Origin: Telmatospirillum sp.
GTDB taxonomy: Bacteria; Pseudomonadota; Alphaproteobacteria; CACIAM-22H2
Length of the DNA stretch: 64,000 bases
Reading direction: 5' to 3'
Assembly (NCBI GenBank): GCA_020248985.1
Contig: JADCGL010000011.1
Span: 100,255 to 164,254 of the forward strand
Every line of letters starts with the position of its first letter. The stretch's first letter is position 1. The notes under the pieces are model-generated. The model was not told where the DNA came from, ran no database searches, and saw nothing but the letters and a program-made list of their open reading frames with translations. Position numbers and translations under genes: made by a program. Below, piece by piece: positions 35,213 to 44,404 of the stretch.

Positions 35213-36328
35213 CTAGCCGACACGCGACGCGCGGCAAGTCTCGGCCGCTTCCTGCGCGCTTGCCGCTTGCGCAAACAGCGCATTTGCCTCTCCGCGCGCT
35301 GCCGCGAAAAGCTGGCCGATCGCGTCGCCGTCGGCGCCGCGCGGCAAATCGATGCGCCGCGGCGCTTCGGCCACGCTTCCGTCGGCGGCAATGCGCATCT
35401 CGATGCCCCACCAGCCTTGCGCGGTCGGCCCCGGCACGCCGTAGCGCCGATCGGTGAGCCGCACCACGGTCGAGCCGTCGTCGGCCGAAGCAATGCTCGG
35501 CCAAACTTCGCCCATCGCAAACCAGGCGAACAGCTTGCCCTCGGGTGTCGCCAAAGCCGTGTCGATCGCCGGATCGCGGGGCCGCACGAAGCATAGCCAG
35601 GCGATCGCGTCTTTCTGGTCCGCCGTGGCAAAGCCAACGCGCGCCCCTTCGGGCTCGTCGACGACGATGCGGCGCAACCAGGGCTGGAAGATCGTCGTAT
35701 AGACGCGCACATCGGCCGGCGCGACGGCTTCGGCCGCGAGCTGGGCGCGCGCCCGGACTTCGACCTTTGCGTTGTTCGAGATACCGTAGAACAGATAGGC
35801 GCTCGTTGCGAAAAGCGCGGCGAAAACAACTAGGAACGACAGGCCCGCGCGCGGCCGCCACAGGGCGACGACCAATGCCGCCAGCAGCGGCAGCGTGTAG
35901 CCCGGATCGATGATGCCGAGGCCGGGTACGGCAAAACGCGTCGAATCGAACGGGGCCAGCAGCTGGGTTCCGTAGATCGTGAAAAAATCGAGCAGCGGGT
36001 GGGTGATGAGCCCGAAGAAAAAAAGCGCCATCCAGGCTGGCGCCGCATCGTGGCTGCCGGCCGGCTCGAAGGGCCGCGTGCGGTTGTGCATGCGCCACAC
36101 AATCCAGCCCAAGAGCGGCCCCATCACGGGCGCAAAAAACAGCCCGTGCGTGACGCCGCGATGGTGGCGCCATTCGGCCCAACCGTCGGTCAGCATCAAA
36201 GCGACATTGTCGAGATCAGGTATCGTGCCGGCCAGCGCCCCGAAGCCGATGGCGCGCCGGCCCAAACGCCGTCCGGCAACGGCATAACCGACTGCAGCGC
36301 CAAGGGCTGCCTGCGAAAACGAATCCAA
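35213..36328 (-). CDS. YdjM/PF04307-type inner-membrane metal-dependent hydrolase
   Basis: This 371-residue protein begins with the PF04307 pattern: LDSFSQAALGAAVGYAVAG, GALAGTIPDLDNVALMLTDGWAEWRHHRGVTHGLFFAPVMG (metal-ligand Asp and HHRGVTH) and FGLITHPLLDFFTIYGTQLLAPF, with membrane segments between. A C-terminal soluble domain of about 180 residues follows. The family is annotated as membrane-bound metal-dependent hydrolases; the substrate is unknown. The start is TTG at 36328, because GAGG lies 8 bases upstream and no ATG fits. It diverges from the ATP-grasp operon. Confidence 0.85.
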   Translation of the reverse strand: MDSFSQAALGAAVGYAVAGRRLGRRAIGFGALAGTIPDLDNVALMLTDGWAEWRHHRGVTHGLFFAPVMGPLLGWIVWRMHNRTRPFEPAGSHDAAPAWMALFFFGLITHPLLDFFTIYGTQLLAPFDSTRFAVPGLGIIDPGYTLPLLAALVVALWRPRAGLSFLVVFAALFATSAYLFYGISNNAKVEVRARAQLAAEAVAPADVRVYTTIFQPWLRRIVVDEPEGARVGFATADQKDAIAWLCFVRPRDPAIDTALATPEGKLFAWFAMGEVWPSIASADDGSTVVRLTDRRYGVPGPTAQGWWGIEMRIAADGSVAEAPRRIDLPRGADGDAIGQLFAAARGEANALFAQAASAQEAAETCRASRVG

Positions 36329-36504
36329 AACGGCCTCTTTTCTTGCAAATCGCGACGGGGCGACCCTAACGCATCCTTTTGGCCGATTCCATTGGTTGCA
36401 AAGCCCTGGCCGAATTGCCAAAGTCTGGTCTGGTCGTTGCATGCATGCGCGGCAGGCCGCAACAGGCAGCGCTTGTGGCGGTTGGGGAAGCCAAGGAGGA
36501 TGGG

Positions 36505-37947
36505 GTGAGGCAGACGCAGTCCTCGGCAGGGGCCGCCTTCGACGAAATGAGCGCCGCCGACGGCGCGGTCCGTGCGGCCTATGCCGAATTGGCGGGCTGG
36601 CTCGAGCGCATGCCGGCAAGCCAGACGGACGCCAAGCGCCGCGAGGCCGACCTGCTGTTCCGCCGCCTCGGCATCACCTTCGCCGTCTATGGCGAGGGCG
36701 GGGATCCCGAGCGGTTGATTCCCTTCGATCTCATTCCGCGCGTGATTACGGGGAGAGAATGGGAAGCCCTGTCCGAAGGACTCGTGCAGCGCGTGCGCGC
36801 TCTCAACGCCTTTCTCTACGACGTTTATCACGGCATGAACATTGTGCGTGCGGGCAAGATCCCGAAGGATCTGGTCGTCGCCAATTCGCAGTACCGGCCC
36901 GAAATGATCGGCGTGGCATTGCCGGGCAATGTCTACACGCACATCGCCGGCATCGACGTCGTGCGCGTGTCCGAAAACCAATTCTACGTGCTCGAAGACA
37001 ATGCGCGCACGCCTTCGGGCGTGTCGTACATGCTGGAAAACCGCGAAGCGATGATGCGGCTTTTCCCCGAGCTGTTCAGCGCCAACCGCGTGCGCCCGGT
37101 CGGGCATTATCCCGACGAGCTTCTCAAATCGCTGCGCTCCCTGCCGCCGGAAAACTGCCTCAACAAGGACGAGCCCACGGTCGTCGTAATGACGCCGGGG
37201 GCCTACAACTCGGCCTATTTCGAGCATGTGTTCCTGGCCGAGCAGATGGGGGTGGAACTGGTTGAAGGCCAGGACATGTTCGTGGACGACGGCTTCGTCT
37301 ATATGCGCACAGTCGCCGGCCCCAAGCGCGTCGATACGATCTATCGGCGCTTGGACGACGCGTTCATCGACCCCGCCGCCTTCAATCCCGAGAGCGTTTT
37401 GGGCGTGCGCGGCTTGTTCGACGCCTATCGTCGCGGCAACGTCAATCTCGCCAATGCGGTCGGCACGGGCGTTGCCGACGACAAATCGGTCTATCCGTAC
37501 GTGCCCGAGATGGTGCGCTTCTATCTGGGCGAAGAACCCAAGCTTGCCAACGTGCCCACCTACACGCTGCGCAACAAAGACGATCTCAAATACGCGCTCG
37601 AGCATCTGCCCGAGCTCGTGGTCAAAGAAGTGCACGGTTCGGGCGGCTACGGCATGCTCGTCGGCCCCAAATCGACCAAGGCCGAGATCGAAGATTTCCG
37701 CCAGCGCATCCTCGCCAATCCCGACAACTACATCGCCCAGCCCACCTTGGCACTGTCAACGTGCCCAACTTTCGTGGACGAGGGGGTGGCCCCGCGCCAC
37801 GTCGATCTGCGCCCCTATCTGCTGGTCGGCAAGGACGTGAAGCTCGTTCCCGGCGGCCTCACGCGCGTGGCCTTGCGGGCCGGCTCGCTCGTCGTCAATT
37901 CCTCGCAGGGCGGCGGCACCAAAGACACCTGGGTGCTGGAGGAATAG
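36505..37947 (+). CDS. Circularly permuted ATP-grasp protein
   Basis: This 480-residue protein belongs to the CP_ATPgrasp_1 family. Diagnostic stretches are FDLIPRVITGREWEALSEGLVQRVRALNAFLYDVYHGMNIV, FYVLEDNARTPSGVSYMLENREAMMRLFPELF, VGTGVADDKSVYPYVPEMVRFYLGEEPKL and VVKEVHGSGGYGMLVGP. The GTG at 36505 has AAGGAGGA four bases upstream; an in-frame ATG at 36547 is an alternative. These proteins may form amide or ester bonds on a peptide substrate. They co-occur with alpha-E proteins and the Anbu peptidase, as here. The alpha-E gene starts two bases after its stop. Confidence 0.93.
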   Translation: MRQTQSSAGAAFDEMSAADGAVRAAYAELAGWLERMPASQTDAKRREADLLFRRLGITFAVYGEGGDPERLIPFDLIPRVITGREWEALSEGLVQRVRALNAFLYDVYHGMNIVRAGKIPKDLVVANSQYRPEMIGVALPGNVYTHIAGIDVVRVSENQFYVLEDNARTPSGVSYMLENREAMMRLFPELFSANRVRPVGHYPDELLKSLRSLPPENCLNKDEPTVVVMTPGAYNSAYFEHVFLAEQMGVELVEGQDMFVDDGFVYMRTVAGPKRVDTIYRRLDDAFIDPAAFNPESVLGVRGLFDAYRRGNVNLANAVGTGVADDKSVYPYVPEMVRFYLGEEPKLANVPTYTLRNKDDLKYALEHLPELVVKEVHGSGGYGMLVGPKSTKAEIEDFRQRILANPDNYIAQPTLALSTCPTFVDEGVAPRHVDLRPYLLVGKDVKLVPGGLTRVALRAGSLVVNSSQGGGTKDTWVLEE

Positions 37948-37949
37948 CC

Positions 37950-38897
37950 ATGCTATCGCGCGCCGCCGACTCACTCTACTGGATGTCCCGCTACATGGAG
38001 CGCGCCGAAAACACGGCGCGCCTGCTCGACGTCTCCTACCGCATGTCGCTGACGGCGACCGACGCCTATTCGCAGCAGACGCAGTGGGAGCCCGCTCTTG
38101 TGGTGGCAGGCTGCGAAGCGCCTTTCAAGGAGACGGGCAAGAAGATCGACGCGCGCAATGTGATCGAGTATCTGGCGCTGGCGGCCGACAATCCCTCGTC
38201 GATCCGCTCGGCTCTGTGGATGGCGCGCGAAAACGCGCGCGCGATGCGCACCCAGATCACGACAGAAATGTGGGAAGCGCTGAACGCGACCTGGCTCGAG
38301 ATGCGCGCCTTCGACTACGCGAAGATCGAGGCGATGGGCTTGCGCGCGTTTTTCGACTGGGTCAAGGAGCGCAGCCATCTGTTCCGCGGCGTGGGTTACG
38401 GCACGATGACGCGCGATGCCGCCTACCGCTTTGTGCGCGTGGGCACCTTCCTCGAGCGAGCGGACGCAACCGCCCGCTTGCTCGACGTAAAATACCACGT
38501 GCTGCTGCCTTCCACGCGCGACGTGGGCGGTGCGGTCGACTACTACCAATGGGGCGCGTTGCTGCGATCGGTTTCGGCCTTCCAGGCCTATCGGCGCCTT
38601 TATCGCGACGCGATCGTACCGCGGCGCGTGGCCGAACTCCTGGTGCTGCGCGAGGACATGCCGCGCTCGCTGCGCTCGTGCTTTCGCGAGCTCACGCGCC
38701 TGCTCGACGAATTGCGCGAGATGTTCGGGCGTGACTACGTGTCGGCGCGGCTGGCCGACCAGATGTACAACCGCCTGCGGTTCGAGACCATCGACAATAT
38801 CAACAAGCAGGGTCTGCACGAGTTCCTGACGGAAGTCGTGGAGAACAACGCCGAAATCGGCAAGGCGATCGCCAAAGATTTCGGCCTGGATTTCTAG
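37950..38897 (+). CDS. Alpha-E domain protein
   Basis: This 315-residue, almost wholly helical protein starts with the family hallmark MLSRAADSLYWMSRYMERAENTARLLDV. Later it has LRAFFDWVKERSHLFRGVGYGTMTRDAAYRFVRVGTFLERADATARLLDVKYH, and ends with a LHEFLTEVVENNAEI region. Alpha-E proteins are thought to work with the permuted ATP-grasp partner, possibly as a carrier or modifying subunit; the reaction is not known. It is tightly coupled to the ATP-grasp gene. Confidence 0.93.
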   Translation: MLSRAADSLYWMSRYMERAENTARLLDVSYRMSLTATDAYSQQTQWEPALVVAGCEAPFKETGKKIDARNVIEYLALAADNPSSIRSALWMARENARAMRTQITTEMWEALNATWLEMRAFDYAKIEAMGLRAFFDWVKERSHLFRGVGYGTMTRDAAYRFVRVGTFLERADATARLLDVKYHVLLPSTRDVGGAVDYYQWGALLRSVSAFQAYRRLYRDAIVPRRVAELLVLREDMPRSLRSCFRELTRLLDELREMFGRDYVSARLADQMYNRLRFETIDNINKQGLHEFLTEVVENNAEIGKAIAKDFGLDF

Positions 38898-38912
38898 GCG
38901 TTTGATTTTTAA

Positions 38913-38929
38913 GCGCGCGGAACGCGCGC
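38913..38929 (+). other. GC hairpin between alpha-E and anbu
   Basis: GCGCGCG at 38913-38919 pairs with CGCGCGC at 38923-38929 around a GAA loop. It sits 20 bases before the Anbu start. No U-tract follows. It may tune expression of Anbu relative to the upstream genes. Confidence 0.35.
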
Positions 38930-38948
38930 GTTCGGGAGCGAAATTCCA

Positions 38949-39680
38949 ATGACCTACGGTGTGGGGCTGCTGCTCGAAGACGGGCTCGTTCTGTGTTCGG
39001 ATTCGCGTACGCATGCGGGCGTCGACCACGTCGCCGTCTTCAACAAGATGCACGTATGGGAGAATCCGGGCGAGCGCTGCCTCGTGCTGCTGACTGCGGG
39101 CAATCTTGCGATCTCGCAGTCGGTCGTCAATCTGCTGACTGAGGGCATGGGCAAGGACCGCACCGAAACGCTTGCCAACGTGCCGTCGATGTTCGAGGCG
39201 GCAAGGCTCGTGGGCCGGGCCGTGCGCGAGATCTACGATCTCGACGCCGCGCGCCTCAAGGAGCAGGGGACCGAGTTTTCGATTTCGTTGATCCTGGGCG
39301 GCCAGCTCAAAGGGCGGCGCCTGCGCCTGTTCCAGGTCTACTCGGCCGGCAATTTCATCGAAGCCTCGGCCGAGACGCCCTATTTCCAGATCGGCGAAAC
39401 CAAATACGGCAAGCCCATCCTCGACCGCGTTGTGATGGGCAAGACCACGCTCAACGAAGCGGCCAAGTGCGCGTTGATCTCGATGGATTCCACGCTGCGC
39501 TCGAACGTGTCGGTGGGATTGCCGGTCGACATCGCGATCGTGCGGCGCGACGAATGCCGCCTGGCCGTGCGCCGCCGGCTCGACGAGAAGGATGTCTATC
39601 TCTCCGACATTCGCCGCCGCTGGTCGGAAGGCTTGCGGTCGGTCTTCCAGACCGTGCCCGATCCGGACTGGAAGGTTTGA
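38949..39680 (+). CDS. Anbu-type proteasome-related peptidase
   Basis: This 243-residue protein matches Anbu, the ancestral beta-subunit relative of HslV and the 20S proteasome. It begins MTYGVGLLLEDGLVLCSDSRTHAGVDHVAVFNKMHVW, so Met removal would expose a catalytic Thr (residue 2), and Asp and Lys ligands follow. GNLAISQSVVNLL and FSISLILGGQLKG are further family segments. Anbu self-assembles into open rings. The ATP-grasp and alpha-E genes upstream are its usual partners. The transglutaminase-like protease often in this operon is absent here. Confidence 0.92.
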   Translation: MTYGVGLLLEDGLVLCSDSRTHAGVDHVAVFNKMHVWENPGERCLVLLTAGNLAISQSVVNLLTEGMGKDRTETLANVPSMFEAARLVGRAVREIYDLDAARLKEQGTEFSISLILGGQLKGRRLRLFQVYSAGNFIEASAETPYFQIGETKYGKPILDRVVMGKTTLNEAAKCALISMDSTLRSNVSVGLPVDIAIVRRDECRLAVRRRLDEKDVYLSDIRRRWSEGLRSVFQTVPDPDWKV

Positions 39681-39684
39681 TTTC

Positions 39685-40476
39685 GTGCTGACCGACTGGT
39701 TCTTCTACGCGCTGGCCATTCCGGCGTTTCTGGTCGTCGGCATCTCCAAAGGCGGGTTCGGGTCGGGCATGGGCTCGATGGGCGTGCCGCTGATGGCGCT
39801 CGCGATACCGGTGCCCCAGGCCGCCGCAATCATGCTGCCGCTGCTGATGGTCATGGACGCGATCGGCATTTGGAAATACCGCACCCAATATGCGCGCGGC
39901 CACATGGGCTTCCTGATGGTCGGCGCCGTGCTGGGCACGGTGCTCGGCTATCTTGCCTTCGAGCATCTCGACGAGGCGTGGGTGCGCGTGATCGTCGGTG
40001 CGGTCGCCGTGATCTTCACCGCGAACGACTGGCTGGTGGCGGCCCTCGGGCGGGCCGCTCCGGCGCAGGGGCCGAGCTGGCCCAAAGGGACTTTCTGGTC
40101 GGCGGTTTCGGGCGTGACGAGCTTCGTTGCCAATGCCGGCGGACCGCCTTTGCAGGTCTATCTGCTGCCGCTGCGGCTCGACAAGACCGCGTTCGTTGCG
40201 ACGACGGTCGTGTTCTTCGCGGCGATCAACGCGATGAAGCTCGGGCCGTTCATCTATCTCGGTCTGTTTTCCTTGGAGAACCTGGCGACGAGCCTCGTGC
40301 TGCTGCCGCTTGCGCCGCTCGGCATGGCGCTCGGCATCTGGCTGCATGCGCGGGTCCCTGAAAAGCCTTTCTTTTTCTGGTGCAACGTCTTCCTGCTGCT
40401 GACGGGTGCCAAGCTGCTGTGGGACGGAATTGTCACGCTCCAGCAGCGCGGAGGGCTTCCGTCGGAGATATTTTAG
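39685..40476 (+). CDS. TauE/SafE (TSUP) family permease
   Basis: This 263-residue membrane protein has about eight hydrophobic segments. The TSUP motifs are VVGISKGGFGSGMGSMGVPLMAL near residue 15 and the second-half equivalent SGVTSFVANAGGPPLQVYLLPL near residue 135. Members move sulfur- or carbon-containing anions such as sulfite, sulfoacetate or taurine-derived acids; the substrate here is unknown. The GTG at 39685 begins four bases after the Anbu stop, so it may share the transcript, though no functional link is apparent. Confidence 0.9.
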   Translation: MLTDWFFYALAIPAFLVVGISKGGFGSGMGSMGVPLMALAIPVPQAAAIMLPLLMVMDAIGIWKYRTQYARGHMGFLMVGAVLGTVLGYLAFEHLDEAWVRVIVGAVAVIFTANDWLVAALGRAAPAQGPSWPKGTFWSAVSGVTSFVANAGGPPLQVYLLPLRLDKTAFVATTVVFFAAINAMKLGPFIYLGLFSLENLATSLVLLPLAPLGMALGIWLHARVPEKPFFFWCNVFLLLTGAKLLWDGIVTLQQRGGLPSEIF

Positions 40477-40523
40477 GTCTAAAGTATTTCCGTATCGGCA
40501 AAGAGACCCGGGAGCGATAGGCC

Positions 40524-42758
40524 ATGAAAATCGTCAGCATCGGCGGCGGACCGGCGGGGCTCTATTTTGCCATCCTTGCCAAAAAAGCGGATCCGTCGCG
40601 CGACATTCTCGTCGTCGAGCGCAACCGGCCGGACGACACGTTCGGCTTCGGCGTAGTGTTCTCGGACGAAACGCTCGGCAATTTCGCGGCCGCCGACCCC
40701 GAAAGCTATGCCGAGATCACGCGCGCCTTCGCGCACTGGACGGACATCGACATCCATTACGGCGGCACGGTCGTGACTTCGGCCGGGCATGGGTTTTCCG
40801 GCATGGCGCGCGTGAAGCTGCTCGAGATACTGCAGCGCCGTGCGGCCAGCCTCGGCGTGCGCATCGCGTTCGAGACGGAAGCCAAAGACCCAAGCGACTT
40901 TCCCGACGCCGATTTGATCCTCGCCGCCGACGGCGTCAATTCCGGCATTCGCGCGAAATACGCCGACCGCTTGCAGCCCACACTCGATTGGCGGCGCAAC
41001 AAGTTCGTGTGGCTCGGCACCACGCGCCCGCATCCGGCCTTTACGTTCCATTTCAAGCCGCACGCGACGGGCCTGTTCCGCGTGCATGCCTACCAGTACG
41101 ATGCGACGAACTCGACCTTCATCGTCGAGTGCACGGAGGGAACCTGGAAAAAGGCCGGCCTCGATCGCGCGAGCGAAGCCGAGACGCTGGAATTCTGCGA
41201 AAATCTCTTTGCCGAGGAGCTCGACGGCCATCGCCTCGTCGCCAACCGTTCGATTTGGCGCACCTTCCCGACCGTGCGCTGCGCCAAATGGTCGTTCGAC
41301 AATGTCGTGCTGATGGGCGATGCCGTGCACACCGCGCATTTCTCGATCGGCTCGGGCACCAAGCTGGCGATGGAAGACGCGATCGCGCTTGCCGACGCGG
41401 TTGCGCGCTACAAAAGCGTGCCGCAAGCCCTTGCCGGCTACGAGGCCGAGCGCAAGCCGCAGACCGAAGCGATCCAGCGAGCAGCTCAGGTCAGCCTCGA
41501 ATGGTTCGAGGAGACCGAGCGCTATGCGGGCAAGCTTGCACCGCTCGATTTCGCCATGTCGATGCTCACGCGCTCGATGCGCATCACGCACGCGAATCTG
41601 AAGCTGCGCGACGCGAAGCTCGTCGCCGACGTCGATGCGGCCTTTGCGGCCCGGCATGGGGCGCCGGCCGACACGCCGCCGATGTTCGTGCCATTCAAGC
41701 TGCGCGGCCTCACGCTTGCCAACCGCATCGTCGTGTCGCCGATGTGCCAGTATTCGGCCGAAGATGGCCTCGTCGACGATTGGCATCTTGTCCATCTGGG
41801 CAGCCGCGCTTTGGGCGGGGCCGGCCTCGTGATGACCGAGATGACGGATGTGAGCGCCGAGGGCCGCATCACGCCGGGCTGTGCGGGGCTCTATGCGCCC
41901 GAGCATGTGGTTGCCTGGAAACGCGCGGTCGATTTTGTGCACAAGAACTCGCCGGCGAAGATCGGCGTGCAGCTCGCACATGCGGGCCGCAAAGGCTCGA
42001 CGCGCAAAGCATGGGAGGGCATCGACCAGCCTTTGCCGGACGGCAACTGGCCGCTCCTATCTGCCTCCGCACTCCCCTACAAGAAAGGCAACCAGACGCC
42101 TAAGGCGATGGACCGCGCCGACATGGATGCCGTCAAAGCCGATTTCGTGCAAGCCACACGCAACGCGCTCGAAGCGGGCTTCGACCTCGTCGAAGTGCAC
42201 ATGGCGCACGGCTATCTACTGGCAAGCTTCCTGTCGCCGCTCACGAATATCCGCACCGACGAATATGGCGGCGACATCGGCGGGCGCATGCGTTTCCCGC
42301 TCGAAGTGTTCGATGCGGTGCGTGCCGTGTGGCCCGCCGAGCGGCCGATATCGGTGCGCATCTCGGCGGTCGATTGGAAAGAGGGCGGCAACACGCCCGC
42401 AGATGCCGTCGAGATCGCCAAACGCCTGAAGGCGCATGGGGCCGACATCATCGACGTGTCAGCCGGCCAGACGGTCGACGACGACAAACCCGCCTATGGG
42501 CGCCTGTTCCAGACGCCGTTTTCGGACCGGGTGCGTTTCGAGGCGGACGTGCCGACCATGACGGTCGGGAACATCTCGTCGTGGGCGGACTGCAACACGA
42601 TCCTGACGGCGGGGCGGGCCGATCTCTGTGTGCTCGCGCGCGCCCATCTCTACGATCCCTACTGGACGCGCCACGCCGCCTACGAGCAGGGCTACAAAAT
42701 GCCGTGGCCGCCCCAATACGGCTCTGCGCGCAGCTTCACGCCGCGCGAGAGCCGTTAG
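40524..42758 (+). CDS. Fused FAD monooxygenase / Old-Yellow-Enzyme oxidoreductase (salicylyl-CoA 5-hydroxylase type)
   Basis: This 744-residue protein has two parts. Residues 1 to about 385 form an FAD-dependent aromatic hydroxylase with [12 protein letters not shown] at 8-19 and the second FAD motif [24 protein letters not shown] near 275. From about 390 an Old Yellow Enzyme barrel begins ([26 protein letters not shown]), with HAGRKGS, the [17 protein letters not shown] active-site His pair and DEYGG. This fusion is annotated as bifunctional salicylyl-CoA 5-hydroxylase/oxidoreductase and would act on aryl-CoA thioesters. No ring-cleavage or thioesterase gene is adjacent, so the pathway is not established here. 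Confidence 0.9.
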   Translation: MKIVSIGGGPAGLYFAILAKKADPSRDILVVERNRPDDTFGFGVVFSDETLGNFAAADPESYAEITRAFAHWTDIDIHYGGTVVTSAGHGFSGMARVKLLEILQRRAASLGVRIAFETEAKDPSDFPDADLILAADGVNSGIRAKYADRLQPTLDWRRNKFVWLGTTRPHPAFTFHFKPHATGLFRVHAYQYDATNSTFIVECTEGTWKKAGLDRASEAETLEFCENLFAEELDGHRLVANRSIWRTFPTVRCAKWSFDNVVLMGDAVHTAHFSIGSGTKLAMEDAIALADAVARYKSVPQALAGYEAERKPQTEAIQRAAQVSLEWFEETERYAGKLAPLDFAMSMLTRSMRITHANLKLRDAKLVADVDAAFAARHGAPADTPPMFVPFKLRGLTLANRIVVSPMCQYSAEDGLVDDWHLVHLGSRALGGAGLVMTEMTDVSAEGRITPGCAGLYAPEHVVAWKRAVDFVHKNSPAKIGVQLAHAGRKGSTRKAWEGIDQPLPDGNWPLLSASALPYKKGNQTPKAMDRADMDAVKADFVQATRNALEAGFDLVEVHMAHGYLLASFLSPLTNIRTDEYGGDIGGRMRFPLEVFDAVRAVWPAERPISVRISAVDWKEGGNTPADAVEIAKRLKAHGADIIDVSAGQTVDDDKPAYGRLFQTPFSDRVRFEADVPTMTVGNISSWADCNTILTAGRADLCVLARAHLYDPYWTRHAAYEQGYKMPWPPQYGSARSFTPRESR

Positions 42759-42768
42759 AGGCAAAGCC

Positions 42769-44124
42769 TTAGCGCGCGTTCAGCAGTTCGGGTACGCGCA
42801 GAAGGACCACTTCGTTGTCGTCGGCCTTGTCGAGCGAACGGCCGGCCGAGAAGGGCAGGTTGTTGTCGTTGCCCACCACGATGTGTTCGGCGTCGACCAC
42901 GTCCACGTTCTCGATTGTGAAGAACGGGAAAGTGAACTTGCCGTTCGCCCCGCCCTGGCGGGCGAGATTGCGCGGATCGGCGATATCCATGAGATCGATA
43001 TGGCCGAGCTTGCGCAACGAAGCGCCCGAGGCAACGCCCTCGAAGCTCACGACATAGACGCGCTTGAGGCGTGCGGGCGTGGCAAAGCAGGTCGGCGCAT
43101 TCTGACCCTGCGGGCACGCGCGCGCCGGATCGCCTTCGCCGTTGTCGCGCTCGATCACGAGGGCGCGATTGGCGTCGATCATGTTGAAGTCGCCGATGGC
43201 AAGGCCGTTGGCTTCCAGCACGTAGCGGAAGCTGCGGCCCGTCCATTTGGACGCTGCGACGTCGAACTCGATCACGCGCAGGAACTCGCGTCCGTCGACC
43301 GTTTCGGGCTTGCCGTCCGCGTAGACCGGCCCTTCGAGCATCGCGTAGAGGAACTTGCCGTCGGGCGAAGCGGCCATGCCTTCGTAGCCCTTCGAGCGCG
43401 GCAGGTTGAACTCGTAAGCCCCGCCCGGCAGGCCCGGCGTGCGGTTCCAGGCGTTGTCGGGCGAGCGCACGGGCTTGCCGTCGAGCTCGGTCGCCCAGAA
43501 GCCGGTGACCTTGCCCTGGCGGTCGGTGCGCACGAGATACGGTCCGAATTCTTCGGCGAAATAGAACGAGTCGCCGATCGGCTGGATCGATTCGAGATCG
43601 AGATCGGCGCCGGTCAGATAGCGTTTGGCCGTGGCTTCGGTCGTGATCGGGAAAGGCAGCAGCTTGTCCGGATCGTGCAGGAAGATCGTTTCGAGGCGCT
43701 CGACCGCGCCGCTTTGGAAGTCGGGGCGGATGCGGTGGAACATCAGCATCGCATCGGGCGAGTTCACTTTGCTGCCGAAGCCGTTGTCGGTGAGCGTCCA
43801 GTAGCTGCCGTCGCCGATGCGCTTGATGCCGGAGAAGCCCTGCACCGGCTGGCCCTGGAACGGGAAGGAGAGGCCCGTCGGGCGGCTCGCGGCGGGCGTG
43901 CCGGTCGTGCCGGGGACGCTTGCGAGGCGCTCGTTGCGCAGATTGCCGGGGCCGGCGAATTTGCCGGACGTCTTCAGCATGTCGGGCGCGTCGGCGGGGG
44001 CGGGCACCATCGTGTTGGCGGGCAGGAGCGCGTGGCCTGCGAGGGTCGCCGGAAATTTCTGGTCGGCGAGGGCAGCGCCCGAAATCAGGGCGAGGATGGA
44101 AGCGGCGGCAAGGGTCTTGCGCAT
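42769..44124 (-). CDS. Secreted esterase-like-activity-of-phytase family protein
   Basis: The 451-residue precursor has a signal peptide (AAASILALISGAALA, cleavage before DQKF at about residue 21). A beta-propeller-like body follows with VQGFSGIKRIGDGSYWTLTDNGFG, LDLESIQPIGDSFYFAEEFGPYLVR and GYEGMAASPDGKFLYAMLEGP. The last part holds FTIENVDVVDAEHIVVGNDNNLPFS. This is the PF13449 pattern, named after an esterase-like activity of a phytase. It probably acts in the periplasm or outside the cell on a phosphorylated or ester compound; the substrate is unknown. It lies 72 bases downstream of the DUF1289 gene. Confidence 0.88.
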   Translation of the reverse strand: MRKTLAAASILALISGAALADQKFPATLAGHALLPANTMVPAPADAPDMLKTSGKFAGPGNLRNERLASVPGTTGTPAASRPTGLSFPFQGQPVQGFSGIKRIGDGSYWTLTDNGFGSKVNSPDAMLMFHRIRPDFQSGAVERLETIFLHDPDKLLPFPITTEATAKRYLTGADLDLESIQPIGDSFYFAEEFGPYLVRTDRQGKVTGFWATELDGKPVRSPDNAWNRTPGLPGGAYEFNLPRSKGYEGMAASPDGKFLYAMLEGPVYADGKPETVDGREFLRVIEFDVAASKWTGRSFRYVLEANGLAIGDFNMIDANRALVIERDNGEGDPARACPQGQNAPTCFATPARLKRVYVVSFEGVASGASLRKLGHIDLMDIADPRNLARQGGANGKFTFPFFTIENVDVVDAEHIVVGNDNNLPFSAGRSLDKADDNEVVLLRVPELLNAR

Positions 44125-44196
44125 GCGGAACTCTCCGGGTTCGAGGGAGTATCGAGACCCGGAGGCGTAGCGCTCGAGCGCGGCAAACTTATGACG

Positions 44197-44397
44197 CTAC
44201 GATTGCGATTCTGTGATCGCCAGCGCGGCGTCGGGGCGCGGATAGCCCTGGCGCCGAATGCGCTCGACGACACGGCGCTTCGCACCGTCGCTGGACCCCT
44301 TCCAGTCGCGGATTTCGGCCACGCTGCGCCCACATCCAATACACACCCGCGCGGCATCGAGCTTGCACACATTCACGCACGGCGATTCGACGGTCAT
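44197..44397 (-). CDS. DUF1289 family small cysteine protein
   Basis: This 66-residue protein has the DUF1289 signature: SPCVNVCKLD at residues 5-14, then VCIGCGRSVAEIRDW around residues 18-32, and a helical basic C-terminal half. The four cysteines probably bind zinc or an iron-sulfur cluster. The function is unknown; DUF1289 proteins (YdhL-like) are small soluble proteins common in proteobacteria. It starts eight bases after the reductase gene on the same strand. Confidence 0.9.
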   Translation of the reverse strand: MTVESPCVNVCKLDAARVCIGCGRSVAEIRDWKGSSDGAKRRVVERIRRQGYPRPDAALAITESQS

Positions 44398-44404
44398 GAT
44401 GCGC

